A DNA stretch of 64,000 nucleotides from JAAZPT01 sp964544955 (lineage in GTDB: Bacteria; Bacillota; Clostridia; Christensenellales; Aristaeellaceae), in the NCBI GenBank assembly GCA_964544955.1, contig CAZJEB010000002.1, positions 124,001 to 188,000 on the forward strand. The letters run 5' to 3'. Under the pieces are notes generated by a model. The model did not search any database. It was not told the DNA's origin and saw nothing but the letters and a program-made list of their open reading frames with translations. The position numbers and the translations under genes are program-made. Each line of letters starts with the position of its first letter. The first letter of the stretch is position 1. Shown one piece after another: positions 42,832 to 51,212 of the stretch.

Positions 42832-43965
42832 CTGAAATTCGGCAAGAAAATAGATAAAATTTCATATTTAAAAAGTAGCAACTTATCACCAGTAAGGATA
42901 ATAATATTGGTGTTAGTTGCCCTTGCCATTATTGCGTTTGTGGCATCTACTTTCTTTTTTAAAGAAAGTTCAAGCTTACAAGTAGTAAAGATACCTAGCC
43001 CTATTGATGGTAACTATAAAGCCTTTGGGGATAAACTTCTTTATTATAATGGAAACACCGTGTATTGCTTATCTGATACTGGAGCTACCCGTTGGAGCTA
43101 TGATATTGGCATGGAGGCAGGCTTTGACTGTAGTGATGATAATGTAGTTCTTTGGGCGGGTAGTAATCTTTATATACTTGATAAAAATGGCAATGCTACA
43201 TTTACTGATAACTTGGGCACCAATATTATATATGCCCATGTTGGCAAACAGTTTATGGGTGTGGTTTTAGGGGATGATAAGGCAAGCCGCCTTAGCATTA
43301 GGGACCATAAAGGCATACAAATAGATGAAGAAGCCGATGCTTTTATGAATGATATAATTCTAGATTTTGGTTTCTTTGGCGATAGTGGCGAGTTTTTATG
43401 GACATTAAAACTGGATACTGATTCAACGGCTCCTAACACCATTTTAAACACCTTTGAGGTGGGTAAAATGAATACGGGCGAGGTATCTTTAGGTGAATAT
43501 ATAACCTATGAGGTGTTGTTTGAAAATGCTCGCTTACGCACTATAAATACAAGGCGTATGAACACTTATGATTATAGGGTGTCAAGGGAAACTGCTGAAT
43601 CCATACTTATATATGGCTGGCAATTAATTGATAGTCAAATACCCAGTAAAGGTGATGGCGCAATGCTTTTTGCACCATCAGATCAACTTACTAACCCAAA
43701 AGCTATAAATGAATTAAGGCTTGTTATAGATGATAAGGATAACCGCTATACTTTGCCTATGAGTTGCATAGGTGCAATAGTAAATAATAATTATGTTTAT
43801 GCTATTGCAAATAGTACAATATATAAGGCATCAGCCAACAGAACATACTTTAACTCCTTCCCCTTGGATTTGGAAAATGGAGCCCGTGAGGTTGTTGCCC
43901 GCCTAAGCAATGGCAAAATATTGGTAAGTGATGGTATAGAGTTGTTTATGATAACTTTGCCATAA
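42832..43965 (+). CDS. DUF5711-type membrane-anchored beta-propeller protein, apparent CTG start
   Basis: About 377 residues. One N-terminal membrane segment (IIILVLVALAIIAFVASTFFF) is followed by a periodic beta-rich domain of about seven blades (KLLYYNGNTVYCLSDTG, VVLWAGSNLYILDKNG and similar), an extracytoplasmic PQQ/WD-like propeller. This fits DUF5711, often found next to cvpA, as here. The frame opens at 42814 and its first standard start is TTG at 42907, inside the membrane segment. CTG at 42832 follows AAGGGGTG by 7 nt and keeps the whole anchor, so it is the better start. Alternative: TTG 42907 with AAGG 9 nt upstream. The function is unknown. Confidence 0.72.
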   Translation: MKFGKKIDKISYLKSSNLSPVRIIILVLVALAIIAFVASTFFFKESSSLQVVKIPSPIDGNYKAFGDKLLYYNGNTVYCLSDTGATRWSYDIGMEAGFDCSDDNVVLWAGSNLYILDKNGNATFTDNLGTNIIYAHVGKQFMGVVLGDDKASRLSIRDHKGIQIDEEADAFMNDIILDFGFFGDSGEFLWTLKLDTDSTAPNTILNTFEVGKMNTGEVSLGEYITYEVLFENARLRTINTRRMNTYDYRVSRETAESILIYGWQLIDSQIPSKGDGAMLFAPSDQLTNPKAINELRLVIDDKDNRYTLPMSCIGAIVNNNYVYAIANSTIYKASANRTYFNSFPLDLENGAREVVARLSNGKILVSDGIELFMITLP

Positions 43966-43974
43966 GAGGTTTTT

Positions 43975-44682
43975 ATGAACGTTTTAGACTATATTATTAT
44001 AGGTATTATAGCTATGAGCACACTTTATGGTGTTTATAGAGGCTTTATACAAAGCCTTATAAGCTTAGGTGGCTCAATAGCTTCTGTTGCCTTATCATTT
44101 TTAATATATCCAAGCTTAGTAAACTATATTTCCACAAACCCACAAATTATACACTCCCTTTTGTATTTTACTGATGCAGATTCGCTTATTGGCGATTTGG
44201 GTTTGGCAAGCACAAGCATAAACCTTGTAAATAGCCAAACAGTTTCTAACTTGTTAGATAAGTTGCAATTAGCAAAACCTATAGATACATTACTTGCACA
44301 AAATATAGAATATAAAGTGTTTTCAACAACAAATGCTTTAAACCTTAGCGATTATGTTTCACAAACAATAATAAACATATCAATAAACGTTTTATCGTTT
44401 TTAATATGCTATTTTATAATATTTATTATATTTACATTAGTTTTAAACTTTATAAAGGGAATATTTAGGTTCCCGCTTTTAAAACAACTTGATTGGCTAG
44501 CTGGCGGATTAATGGGCTTTATTAGGGGAATAATAATAGTATTCCTTTTCTTTACATTAATACCATTATTACAAACAGTAATACCTTTAGAGTTTTTTAC
44601 AAACTTTATAAATGCTAGCCAGTTGGCGCCCATATTCCAAAATAGTTCTTTTATTATTAGTATTATGAATAAACATTTCTAA
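43975..44682 (+). CDS. CvpA family membrane protein
   Basis: A 235-residue protein with the CvpA layout: a start of MNVLDYIIIGIIAMSTLYGV then YRGFIQSLISLGG, further membrane segments, and LDWLAGGLMGFIRGIIIVFL near the end. CvpA proteins are linked to colicin V production and bile or envelope stress in other bacteria, but their molecular job is unclear. It follows the propeller gene by 9 bp, and an XRE gene follows 11 bp later, so the three are likely one operon. Confidence 0.82.
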   Translation: MNVLDYIIIGIIAMSTLYGVYRGFIQSLISLGGSIASVALSFLIYPSLVNYISTNPQIIHSLLYFTDADSLIGDLGLASTSINLVNSQTVSNLLDKLQLAKPIDTLLAQNIEYKVFSTTNALNLSDYVSQTIINISINVLSFLICYFIIFIIFTLVLNFIKGIFRFPLLKQLDWLAGGLMGFIRGIIIVFLFFTLIPLLQTVIPLEFFTNFINASQLAPIFQNSSFIISIMNKHF

Positions 44683-44693
44683 AGGAGTATATT

Positions 44694-45146
44694 ATGAGTT
44701 TAGGATCATTGTTAAAAAAAGCGAGGAACGCAAAAGGATATACCCAAGAGGATTTACAAAGAAAATCTAAGGTGGACAAAGATGTTATTAGCGCCTGTGA
44801 GCGTGGAGTATCAAAACCTACCGATGCACAGCTAAAAGCCATGGCAAAGGTGTTAGACATACCTGCAAGTGGCCTTTTGGATGCAAAAAAAGGTAAAAAG
44901 AAAACAACTACAAAAACAAGTAAAACAACAACAAAAAAAGCTACAACTAAATCTACATCTGTAAGTAGTTTAACTGCAACTGAAAAGAAATTGATTTTAG
45001 ATTATAGAAAAGCTGATACTGATACTAAAAAAGCCGTTAGAGATATGCTGTCTGGCAAAAGCGATGAAAGCCCCCTTGCTGGACTTTTGGGTGGAGAAGG
45101 CTTAGGCGGAGTTATTCAGGATGCTTTAGGCAACTTGCTTAAATAA
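44694..45146 (+). CDS. XRE-family HTH protein with Lys/Thr-rich linker
   Basis: A 150-residue protein. Residues 1-60 form an XRE helix-turn-helix (LKKARNAKGYTQEDLQRKSK, VDKDVISACERGVSKPT). Residues 65-90 are a low-complexity K/T run (TTTKTSKTTTKKATTKS) like histone-tail DNA-binding segments. Residues 92-150 hold a short helix (ATEKKLILDYRKADTDTKKA) and a Gly/Leu-rich tail. AAAGGAG precedes the ATG. The gene's stop overlaps that of the convergent ligase-like gene by 8 bp, leaving no room for a terminator. The target is not known. Confidence 0.78.
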   Translation: MSLGSLLKKARNAKGYTQEDLQRKSKVDKDVISACERGVSKPTDAQLKAMAKVLDIPASGLLDAKKGKKKTTTKTSKTTTKKATTKSTSVSSLTATEKKLILDYRKADTDTKKAVRDMLSGKSDESPLAGLLGGEGLGGVIQDALGNLLK

Positions 45147-46080
45147 GCCTAACTATACTATTACCAAGGCTTTTATCTTGGCTCATATATGTTTCAAAAA
45201 GCCTAAATAAATCCCTAACTACATGCATGTGTTTGTTTGTATATGGTATATTCATAACCCTATCTTTTATTGTACTTAAAAGGTAAGGGCTACCCTTTAA
45301 AGCCTCTGGCACGGCGTTTAAAAGCTCGCCATAAGGGCTATCGCTATAAAGATAGGCGTTGCTAATTATTCCTTCCCTGGTTTCTAAGCCAAATATAATA
45401 TTACCCCAAGCATAGTTTTCGCTTATTGGGTTTACAATATCAAAATTATATAACCATTCATCACTGGCATAATATTCTGCCAGTTTTTTTATTTTAGCAT
45501 CATCTGCCATACGTATATTAAATTGGTTTGTGTTTTTATATAATGAATTAAAAGCATGTATTATAGCATTAATAATTGTATTCTCGTTTATATTTTCATT
45601 ACCTATGGGTTTTAAACCATTTGGTTTATTTTCGTCATCAATATTAATAATTATGCTATGGTGAGGCACTACGCCACTTTTATCAAAATTATTTATAACA
45701 AGGTTTGTACCATTTTCGTTTATTATATTTTGGTTTTTATTCCTTATGCACTTTATGCCATTTAGCTTTAATGCTAAGGATATAACTGCGGATTGGGTTC
45801 TTATACTTGCAGACGCCCTTGAGGCTATAAAATCGATATTTAATGTGCCTAAGCTATGTTGTAAGCTTGAACCACCGTTAAACCTTCTATATAGGTTTAA
45901 ATTATTTGCAATTTTATTTTTATTGCAATATAAATTACGCCCGATAGAAATCGAGCTGTAATTTTTGTATATGAACATTGCTACATAGTCGTTGGGTATA
46001 GAGCTATATAAATATTCTATTGTAGCTTGGTTGTAATAAGGGTTATCGGTTTTAGATATTAGGTATATACCGCCGCTCAT
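45139..46080 (-). CDS. Divergent lipoate-protein ligase-like protein
   Basis: A 313-residue protein with the LplA fold. NPYYNQATIEYLY near the N-terminus, YRRFNGGSSLQHSLGTLN (family form R-R-x-S-G-G-G-x-x-x-H-D-x-G-N-x-N) and HHSIII are recognisable, and the C-terminal accessory domain is complete (YASDEWLYNF, YLYSDSPYGE). Two active-site parts are changed: the third glycine and H-D-x-G-N are altered, and the catalytic K-x-S-G-x-A loop reads D-K-S-G-V-V, shifting the lysine. It may still attach an acyl group to a partner or may have another role. It follows the H-protein-like gene by 15 bp. Confidence 0.75.
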   Translation of the reverse strand: MSGGIYLISKTDNPYYNQATIEYLYSSIPNDYVAMFIYKNYSSISIGRNLYCNKNKIANNLNLYRRFNGGSSLQHSLGTLNIDFIASRASASIRTQSAVISLALKLNGIKCIRNKNQNIINENGTNLVINNFDKSGVVPHHSIIINIDDENKPNGLKPIGNENINENTIINAIIHAFNSLYKNTNQFNIRMADDAKIKKLAEYYASDEWLYNFDIVNPISENYAWGNIIFGLETREGIISNAYLYSDSPYGELLNAVPEALKGSPYLLSTIKDRVMNIPYTNKHMHVVRDLFRLFETYMSQDKSLGNSIVRLI

Positions 46081-46095
46081 AAAGCTTAAAGCTCC

Positions 46096-46473
46096 TTAAC
46101 TTTCAATTTCCTCACGGTATTCTTCATAGCTTAAAAGTATGTTTCTGTTACCATTAAATTCTATTTTGGCAATCCACACACTAAAAGGGTTTTCTATAAG
46201 TTGTTCAGGGTGTTTTTTTAAGTTTTCATTTACCTCAACAACAACGCCATCAAAGGGAGAAAATATTTTTCCATCGCTTATTAGGGATTCTGCCCTTGCT
46301 AAAACATCGCCAGCCTTTACGGAATCGCCTGGCTTAGGTAGGCCAATATAACTAATGTTGCCAATAAGCTTTACAGCATTTTCACTTATACCCACTAATG
46401 CTGTATTTTTATCAACATATTTTACCCATTCATCGGTTCTTGTAAACATAAGGGAATCTAAATCGATCATCAT
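46096..46473 (-). CDS. H-protein-like protein lacking the lipoyl lysine
   Basis: A 125-residue protein that aligns over its full length with glycine-cleavage H protein: FTRTDEWVKYV, ALVGISENAVKLIGNISYIG, LPKPGDSVKAGDVLARAES, FSPFDGVVVEVNENL and NPFSVWIAKIE. In true H proteins the beta-hairpin reads E-S-V-K-A-x-x-D with a lipoylated lysine. Here it reads E62-S-L-I65-S-D-G-K69, so isoleucine replaces that lysine and the only lysine is four residues later. GGAGGAGG precedes the ATG. It leads a two-gene operon with an LplA-like gene; no gcvP, gcvT or lipoyl enzyme gene lies nearby. Lysine 69 may be the acceptor, or the protein may carry nothing. Confidence 0.85.
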   Translation of the reverse strand: MMIDLDSLMFTRTDEWVKYVDKNTALVGISENAVKLIGNISYIGLPKPGDSVKAGDVLARAESLISDGKIFSPFDGVVVEVNENLKKHPEQLIENPFSVWIAKIEFNGNRNILLSYEEYREEIES

Positions 46474-46494
46474 ATTTCCTCCTCCACAACTAGT

Positions 46495-46532
46495 GCACCT
46501 AATAATATACTTTTATTATTTGGTGCTGTCAA
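46495..46532 (-). promoter_or_regulatory. Promoter and inverted-repeat operator of the H-protein-like operon
   Basis: On the minus strand TTGACA (46532-46527), 17-bp spacer and TATATT (46509-46504). GCACCTAATAAT (46495-46506) and ATTATTTGGTGC (46515-46526) are inverted repeats (11 of 12 match) around an 8-bp centre, filling the spacer and the -10, a likely repressor site. Confidence 0.75.
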
Positions 46533-46719
46533 GTGTTATATGTACTTTATTATGCTAAAAACATAAAATCAATACATTTATAGGGCAATGAGAAAAACAA
46601 TATTGCGAAAATATTACAATAATTAATAAAATTTACATAGTTTATAAACATATGCCTTGTATTATGCCACCGCTTTTGATACAATAATTAAGTATTTAAA
46701 TAAGTAAAAGGGGATATGT

Positions 46720-47667
46720 ATGATAAATCCACGTCAAACAATAGAGCAATTAAAACAAAATGTAGCAAAGGTAATAGTTGGTAAAGAGGAAGCTATAGAG
46801 CTAGCCCTTATTGCCCTTATTTGCAAAGGCCATGTGCTTATAGAGGATGTACCAGGCACAGGTAAAACTACTATGGCAAGCGCATTAGCACGCTCATTAA
46901 ACTGTTCTTTTAAACGTATACAGTTTACACCCGACGTTGTACCAAGTGATATTACGGGCTTTACTGCTGTTAACTTTAAAACGGGTGAAATGAACTATCA
47001 TGAGGGCGCTATTATGAGCCAGTTTGTTTTGGCTGATGAAATTAATAGAACATCCCCTAAAACCCAATCTAGCCTTTTAGAAGCCATGGAGGAATATCAA
47101 GTTACAGTAGATGGTGTAACCCATGTTTTACCAAGGCCTTTTATGGTGCTTGCAACACAAAACCCAAGCGAGTTTGTAGGTACATATCCACTTCCCGAAG
47201 CCCAGTTGGATAGATTTTTTATGAGAATTAATATTGGCTACCCTACAATAGAGGAAGAAATGGATGTATTAAACCGCTATACAGGCACAGCCAACCCATT
47301 GGATTCTTTACAAGCCATTTGTAGCGCTGAGGATATTATTAATTTACAAAATGTAATAGGTACAATTTACTGTTCAATGGAAATTAAGCAGTATGTTGCA
47401 ACAATAGCAGCGGCTACAAGGGTACAAAGTGCATTGCAATTAGGGTGTTCAACCCGTGCAGCCATAGCCCTATTAAAAGCTGGCCAAGCTTGTGCCCTTT
47501 TGGAAGAGAGGGATTATGTTTTACCTGATGATATTAGGCGCATGGTATACCCTGTGCTTTGCCATAGAATGCAACCTACCCCCGATGCTAAGTTAAAGGG
47601 TATAACAACAGAATCCATACTGGCTAAAGTAATGGAGAATGTAACAGTTCCTGTAAGGCTTGGCTAA
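46720..47667 (+). CDS. MoxR-family AAA+ ATPase
   Basis: A 315-residue ATPase of the MoxR type. Walker A is EDVPGTGKTTMASALAR, Walker B is FVLADEINRTSPKTQSSLLE, and sensor 1 is VLATQNPSEF. ATPDVVPSDITGFT is the MoxR-specific loop. MoxR proteins act as chaperones for maturation of partner complexes. It is the first of MoxR - DUF58 - transglutaminase, the usual trio. AAGGGG precedes the ATG. Confidence 0.93.
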   Translation: MINPRQTIEQLKQNVAKVIVGKEEAIELALIALICKGHVLIEDVPGTGKTTMASALARSLNCSFKRIQFTPDVVPSDITGFTAVNFKTGEMNYHEGAIMSQFVLADEINRTSPKTQSSLLEAMEEYQVTVDGVTHVLPRPFMVLATQNPSEFVGTYPLPEAQLDRFFMRINIGYPTIEEEMDVLNRYTGTANPLDSLQAICSAEDIINLQNVIGTIYCSMEIKQYVATIAAATRVQSALQLGCSTRAAIALLKAGQACALLEERDYVLPDDIRRMVYPVLCHRMQPTPDAKLKGITTESILAKVMENVTVPVRLG

Positions 47668-47680
47668 TGGAGCCTTTTAA

Positions 47681-48847
47681 ATGAAAAAAGAAACCACAAG
47701 AGTTATATATGTATATGTGTTTTTGGTGTTTATGGCATTGTCTGTTGGCAACCCAAGCTATTGGTTGCCGGCAATAATATTCACCTTTCTTTTGTTGTAC
47801 GCATATATAAGTGCAAAGCTTGCGAGCATAAATTTGGATATAAAGCAAAAAATACCTCAAAACAATATGCCTCGTGGTTCAACAATAAATATAAGCATAA
47901 GTATTGATATAAAATCCATATTACCAATAGCCCCAGTAAAACTTTATATGTATGATAGTGCAGGTAATGAAGTTTTAGCAGAGCTTAGCCAAGGGGCAAC
48001 AAAAAGCTATCAATACACAGCAGCCCATGTTGGTAAATATTATCCTGGTATAAAGTATTGTGAAGTAAGCGATATATTTGGGTTATTTGCCTTTAAGGTA
48101 AACAAACAAACGGGTGGGGAAGCCTTGTATGTTACCCCCAAACCCTTTGATATTGATGGTTTAAAGTTTGGCGCAGGGGATACTGGCGCAGAAACCATAC
48201 GCCGCGCTATGGAAGATCCTTCATCCCCATCTGGGGTAAGAAAATACCAAATGGGTGACCCCTTGCGTAAAATTCATTGGAAACTATCTTTGCGAAAAAA
48301 TGAATTGCTTGTTAGGCAATTTGATGAGCCTACACTGCCCACAACAACAATAATTATGGATGTGGCACCGCCTTTTGTTAGCCAAACAGCCTCAAATGAA
48401 AGAATAGCTTGTTTAAAGGATGCTGTGCTTGAAACATCTGCATCCATAGCAGTAAGCCAAATGAGGCTAGATAACAATGTTAAACTACCCGTTATGGGAA
48501 GTAATCCATTCATATTTAATAGTAATATGGGTGAGCATGTACTTTTAGAAAAGCTTGCAACAGTAAGCTTTGATGAAAATGAAAAGTTTGAACGCCTTAT
48601 TATGCTTGATATGCAATCCATAAGGTTGTCGGGGGCTATAGCGGCAGTAACAACAAGGCTTAGCTCCAACTTGGCTGAAATATTATCACAAATAGCAATG
48701 AAAGGGCCAACAGTAAGGCTTTATTTGGTTACTTATGGGCCTGATAACCCTGCCCTTTTACCCATGATAAATAGGCTTCAATCCCGTAAAGTTGAGGTAT
48801 GTTATGTAATACCCGAACAAACGGAGGAGGTGCCCAGTGAAAAATAA
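47681..48847 (+). CDS. DUF58 membrane protein
   Basis: A 388-residue protein with two N-terminal membrane segments and a DUF58 domain. RKYQMGDPLRKIHWKLSLRK is the DUF58 signature, and the following region (TTIIMDVAPP) has the fold of a von Willebrand A domain. It works with MoxR in a membrane-associated assembly or maturation complex. It lies 13 bp after moxR and overlaps the transglutaminase gene by 11 bp. Confidence 0.9.
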   Translation: MKKETTRVIYVYVFLVFMALSVGNPSYWLPAIIFTFLLLYAYISAKLASINLDIKQKIPQNNMPRGSTINISISIDIKSILPIAPVKLYMYDSAGNEVLAELSQGATKSYQYTAAHVGKYYPGIKYCEVSDIFGLFAFKVNKQTGGEALYVTPKPFDIDGLKFGAGDTGAETIRRAMEDPSSPSGVRKYQMGDPLRKIHWKLSLRKNELLVRQFDEPTLPTTTIIMDVAPPFVSQTASNERIACLKDAVLETSASIAVSQMRLDNNVKLPVMGSNPFIFNSNMGEHVLLEKLATVSFDENEKFERLIMLDMQSIRLSGAIAAVTTRLSSNLAEILSQIAMKGPTVRLYLVTYGPDNPALLPMINRLQSRKVEVCYVIPEQTEEVPSEK

Positions 48848-51143
48848 AAGTGTACTAAATCAATTTATAATAGCGTTGCTATATGGTGTAGGCATAGTAT
48901 TACCCTTACTTGCTGCCTTTGGAATGTCTAATTCATTTTTTACAGGCATAGTAGTTACTGTTGTTGCCCTTGTAATAATGTTTTTATTTAAGCTTGGTAA
49001 AAAATTTAAGTTAATAGCGTTTGGGGCAATGTTGGCTATAGTTGCCTATATATTAGTTAGTGGAACAGGTGCTAATTTAATTTTCCATTGGGCTCAAATG
49101 TTTAAAGCTTTTGTACTTTATTTTAATGGGTCAAGGGCAGCCCTTATGATGTATGGTAATTATTTTGCTATTATATTGGCTTTATTCTCCGCATTATTAG
49201 CCTTCGCCGTCTCCGATCAGGAAGGTGACTTTATGGCTATGGCTATGTTTATAGTAACGGTAATGTTTATATGTTACCAAGTTTCAAACACAGCCGAGCT
49301 TATATATACTGCACCTGCATGGCTTGCGGTGCTTATTGCCGCTTTAGATAAAAATAAAAAATTCGACTTAAAAGCTAATTTGGTAGTATTAGCTATAACG
49401 GTACTTAGTTTTGTTGTTTTACCCATGCTTACATCAACAACAGCAAAGCCTTTAAATGACCTTGCTAATAATGTTACCCAGCAGGTGTTAGACCATTTGT
49501 TTTTTACAGAGGAAAGGGATGTATTCTCCCTAGAAAACTATGGTTATTATCCTGACGGTGCAAATAAATTTGGTGGTAAAGTTAAACTAAGTGATGAACC
49601 AGTTATGACTGTAAAAACAGATAAAAAGGTTCTTTTACGTGGTGTAACTAAGGATTATTATACGGGCTTTAACTTTTTATCTACAAAGGGCTCAAAACGC
49701 TATTTGTTTATTAATCCACGTTGGCTTAGTTTAAGGCAAAAGGTTTTAGTTGAAAATTTGCCGCCTAAAAATATTAGGGATAACTCCAGCCTACTTAAAA
49801 CAAAACAAGTGGAAGTGGAGCTTTATAGAAGTAGCCCTACAACCCTTTTTGCTCCAGCTTATTTAAGGAAAATTAGTACACAAGGGGATATGGTGCCTTA
49901 TTTTAATGAGGCAGGGGAACTATTTGTTACAAGGAATTTAGTGCCAGGTGACGTGTATACAATTACAGCCCCCATACTTGAAGGTGGGGATCCGGGGCTT
50001 GAAAATTTAGTTGAATCCGTTAAAAATGAAGATGAGTATTATAATGAAATATTTAATCAATACACACAGTTGCCTCAACACTTAGAGGAGGCTATGTATG
50101 CCCTTAGGGATAGAATAGTATCTATGGATGCACAACCTTATGATAAGGCTTATGCTATTATGAACTACCTAAGGCAACGCTATGGCTATACCCTTGATGT
50201 GGACGAAATTCCAGAAAATACCGACTTTGCAACCTATTTCCTTTTAGCAAGCAAGGAAGGGTATTGTGTGCATTTTGCATCAGCAATGACAATACTTGCT
50301 AGAATGAGTGGCCTACCTGCTAGGTATGTTGAAGGTTTTGTTGCTCAACCAGATCCAGATGGTATTGCTAGGGTTACAGGAATGAATGCCCATGCATGGT
50401 CTGAAATATACTTTGAAGGTTTCGGATGGGTGCCATTTGATGCTACTGCTCCGCGTTTGGATAATACAGGTAACAATCAAAACAATCAAAACCAAAACAA
50501 CCCAGAGCCAACACCCACACCTGAGCCACCAAATGAAAGCGAGCAACCATATAATCAAGAGGAAGAAGAGGATGATACTCCTCCTGAGCCAAGTCCATCC
50601 CCTAGCCCTAGCCCAGAGCCTTCACCACAAAATCCACCCATGGATGAAGAGCATACTCCACCAACGGGGGATAATGATGATAAAAACTCAAATGGGCTAA
50701 TATTATTAATATTATTGCTAATTCTGTTGTTTATTGCATATATTTATTATATGCAACCAGATAATAGGGCAAAACGTGTTAAAACACAAAAGGACAAGAT
50801 ATTCATTTATGCATCAGCTATATTTACACTTATACAGCTTTATAATCGTAAATCTTCCCAAATTGAAGCAGATGAAACCTTGTATGAGTATTCAATAAAA
50901 ATTGAGAATATGGAAGTGTTGCCCTTATCAATTATTGGTTTTGCATCATCACTAAATAAAGCGGCATATTCAAAAAATAAAAATTTGAATATAGAGCTTG
51001 AGCATACTGTAAGCATTTACAAAAAACTGATAAAAGCATTACCGTGGTATAAAAAAGCCTTTGCATATTTGATGCCAGCATTAAAACCATATAATTTTAA
51101 GCAAAAAGTTATAAATAAATCAAAGCTTAAGGCAAAAAAGTAA
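48837..51143 (+). CDS. Transglutaminase-like membrane protein, TgpA type
   Basis: A 768-residue protein with about six N-terminal membrane segments (residues 10-200), an extracytoplasmic transglutaminase-like domain with the Cys-His-Asp triad (GYCVHFASAMTILARMSGLP, MNAHAWSEIYFEGFGW, PFDATAP), a Pro/Glu/Ser-rich stretch (about 545-620), one more membrane segment and a cytoplasmic tail. It would cleave or cross-link peptides at the cell surface, possibly acting on peptidoglycan. The start is GTG after GGAGGAGG. It ends at a terminator. Confidence 0.9.
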   Translation: MKNKSVLNQFIIALLYGVGIVLPLLAAFGMSNSFFTGIVVTVVALVIMFLFKLGKKFKLIAFGAMLAIVAYILVSGTGANLIFHWAQMFKAFVLYFNGSRAALMMYGNYFAIILALFSALLAFAVSDQEGDFMAMAMFIVTVMFICYQVSNTAELIYTAPAWLAVLIAALDKNKKFDLKANLVVLAITVLSFVVLPMLTSTTAKPLNDLANNVTQQVLDHLFFTEERDVFSLENYGYYPDGANKFGGKVKLSDEPVMTVKTDKKVLLRGVTKDYYTGFNFLSTKGSKRYLFINPRWLSLRQKVLVENLPPKNIRDNSSLLKTKQVEVELYRSSPTTLFAPAYLRKISTQGDMVPYFNEAGELFVTRNLVPGDVYTITAPILEGGDPGLENLVESVKNEDEYYNEIFNQYTQLPQHLEEAMYALRDRIVSMDAQPYDKAYAIMNYLRQRYGYTLDVDEIPENTDFATYFLLASKEGYCVHFASAMTILARMSGLPARYVEGFVAQPDPDGIARVTGMNAHAWSEIYFEGFGWVPFDATAPRLDNTGNNQNNQNQNNPEPTPTPEPPNESEQPYNQEEEEDDTPPEPSPSPSPSPEPSPQNPPMDEEHTPPTGDNDDKNSNGLILLILLLILLFIAYIYYMQPDNRAKRVKTQKDKIFIYASAIFTLIQLYNRKSSQIEADETLYEYSIKIENMEVLPLSIIGFASSLNKAAYSKNKNLNIELEHTVSIYKKLIKALPWYKKAFAYLMPALKPYNFKQKVINKSKLKAKK

Positions 51144-51146
51144 TAT

Positions 51147-51178
51147 AAAGCCCAAAAGTTATGCTTTTGGGCTTTTTT
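51147..51178 (+). terminator. Terminator of the MoxR-DUF58-transglutaminase operon
   Basis: Stem aaagcccaaaag/cttttgggcttt with loop TTATG and a T-run. Confidence 0.88.
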
Positions 51179-51188
51179 ATCAAAATAA

Positions 51189-51210
51189 AAAGCGACTTTA
51201 ATGTCGCTTT
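51189..51210 (-). terminator. Terminator of murG
   Basis: Stem aaagcgac/gtcgcttt with a 6-nt loop; followed on the minus strand by TTTTATTTTG. Confidence 0.85.
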
Positions 51211-51212
51211 CT

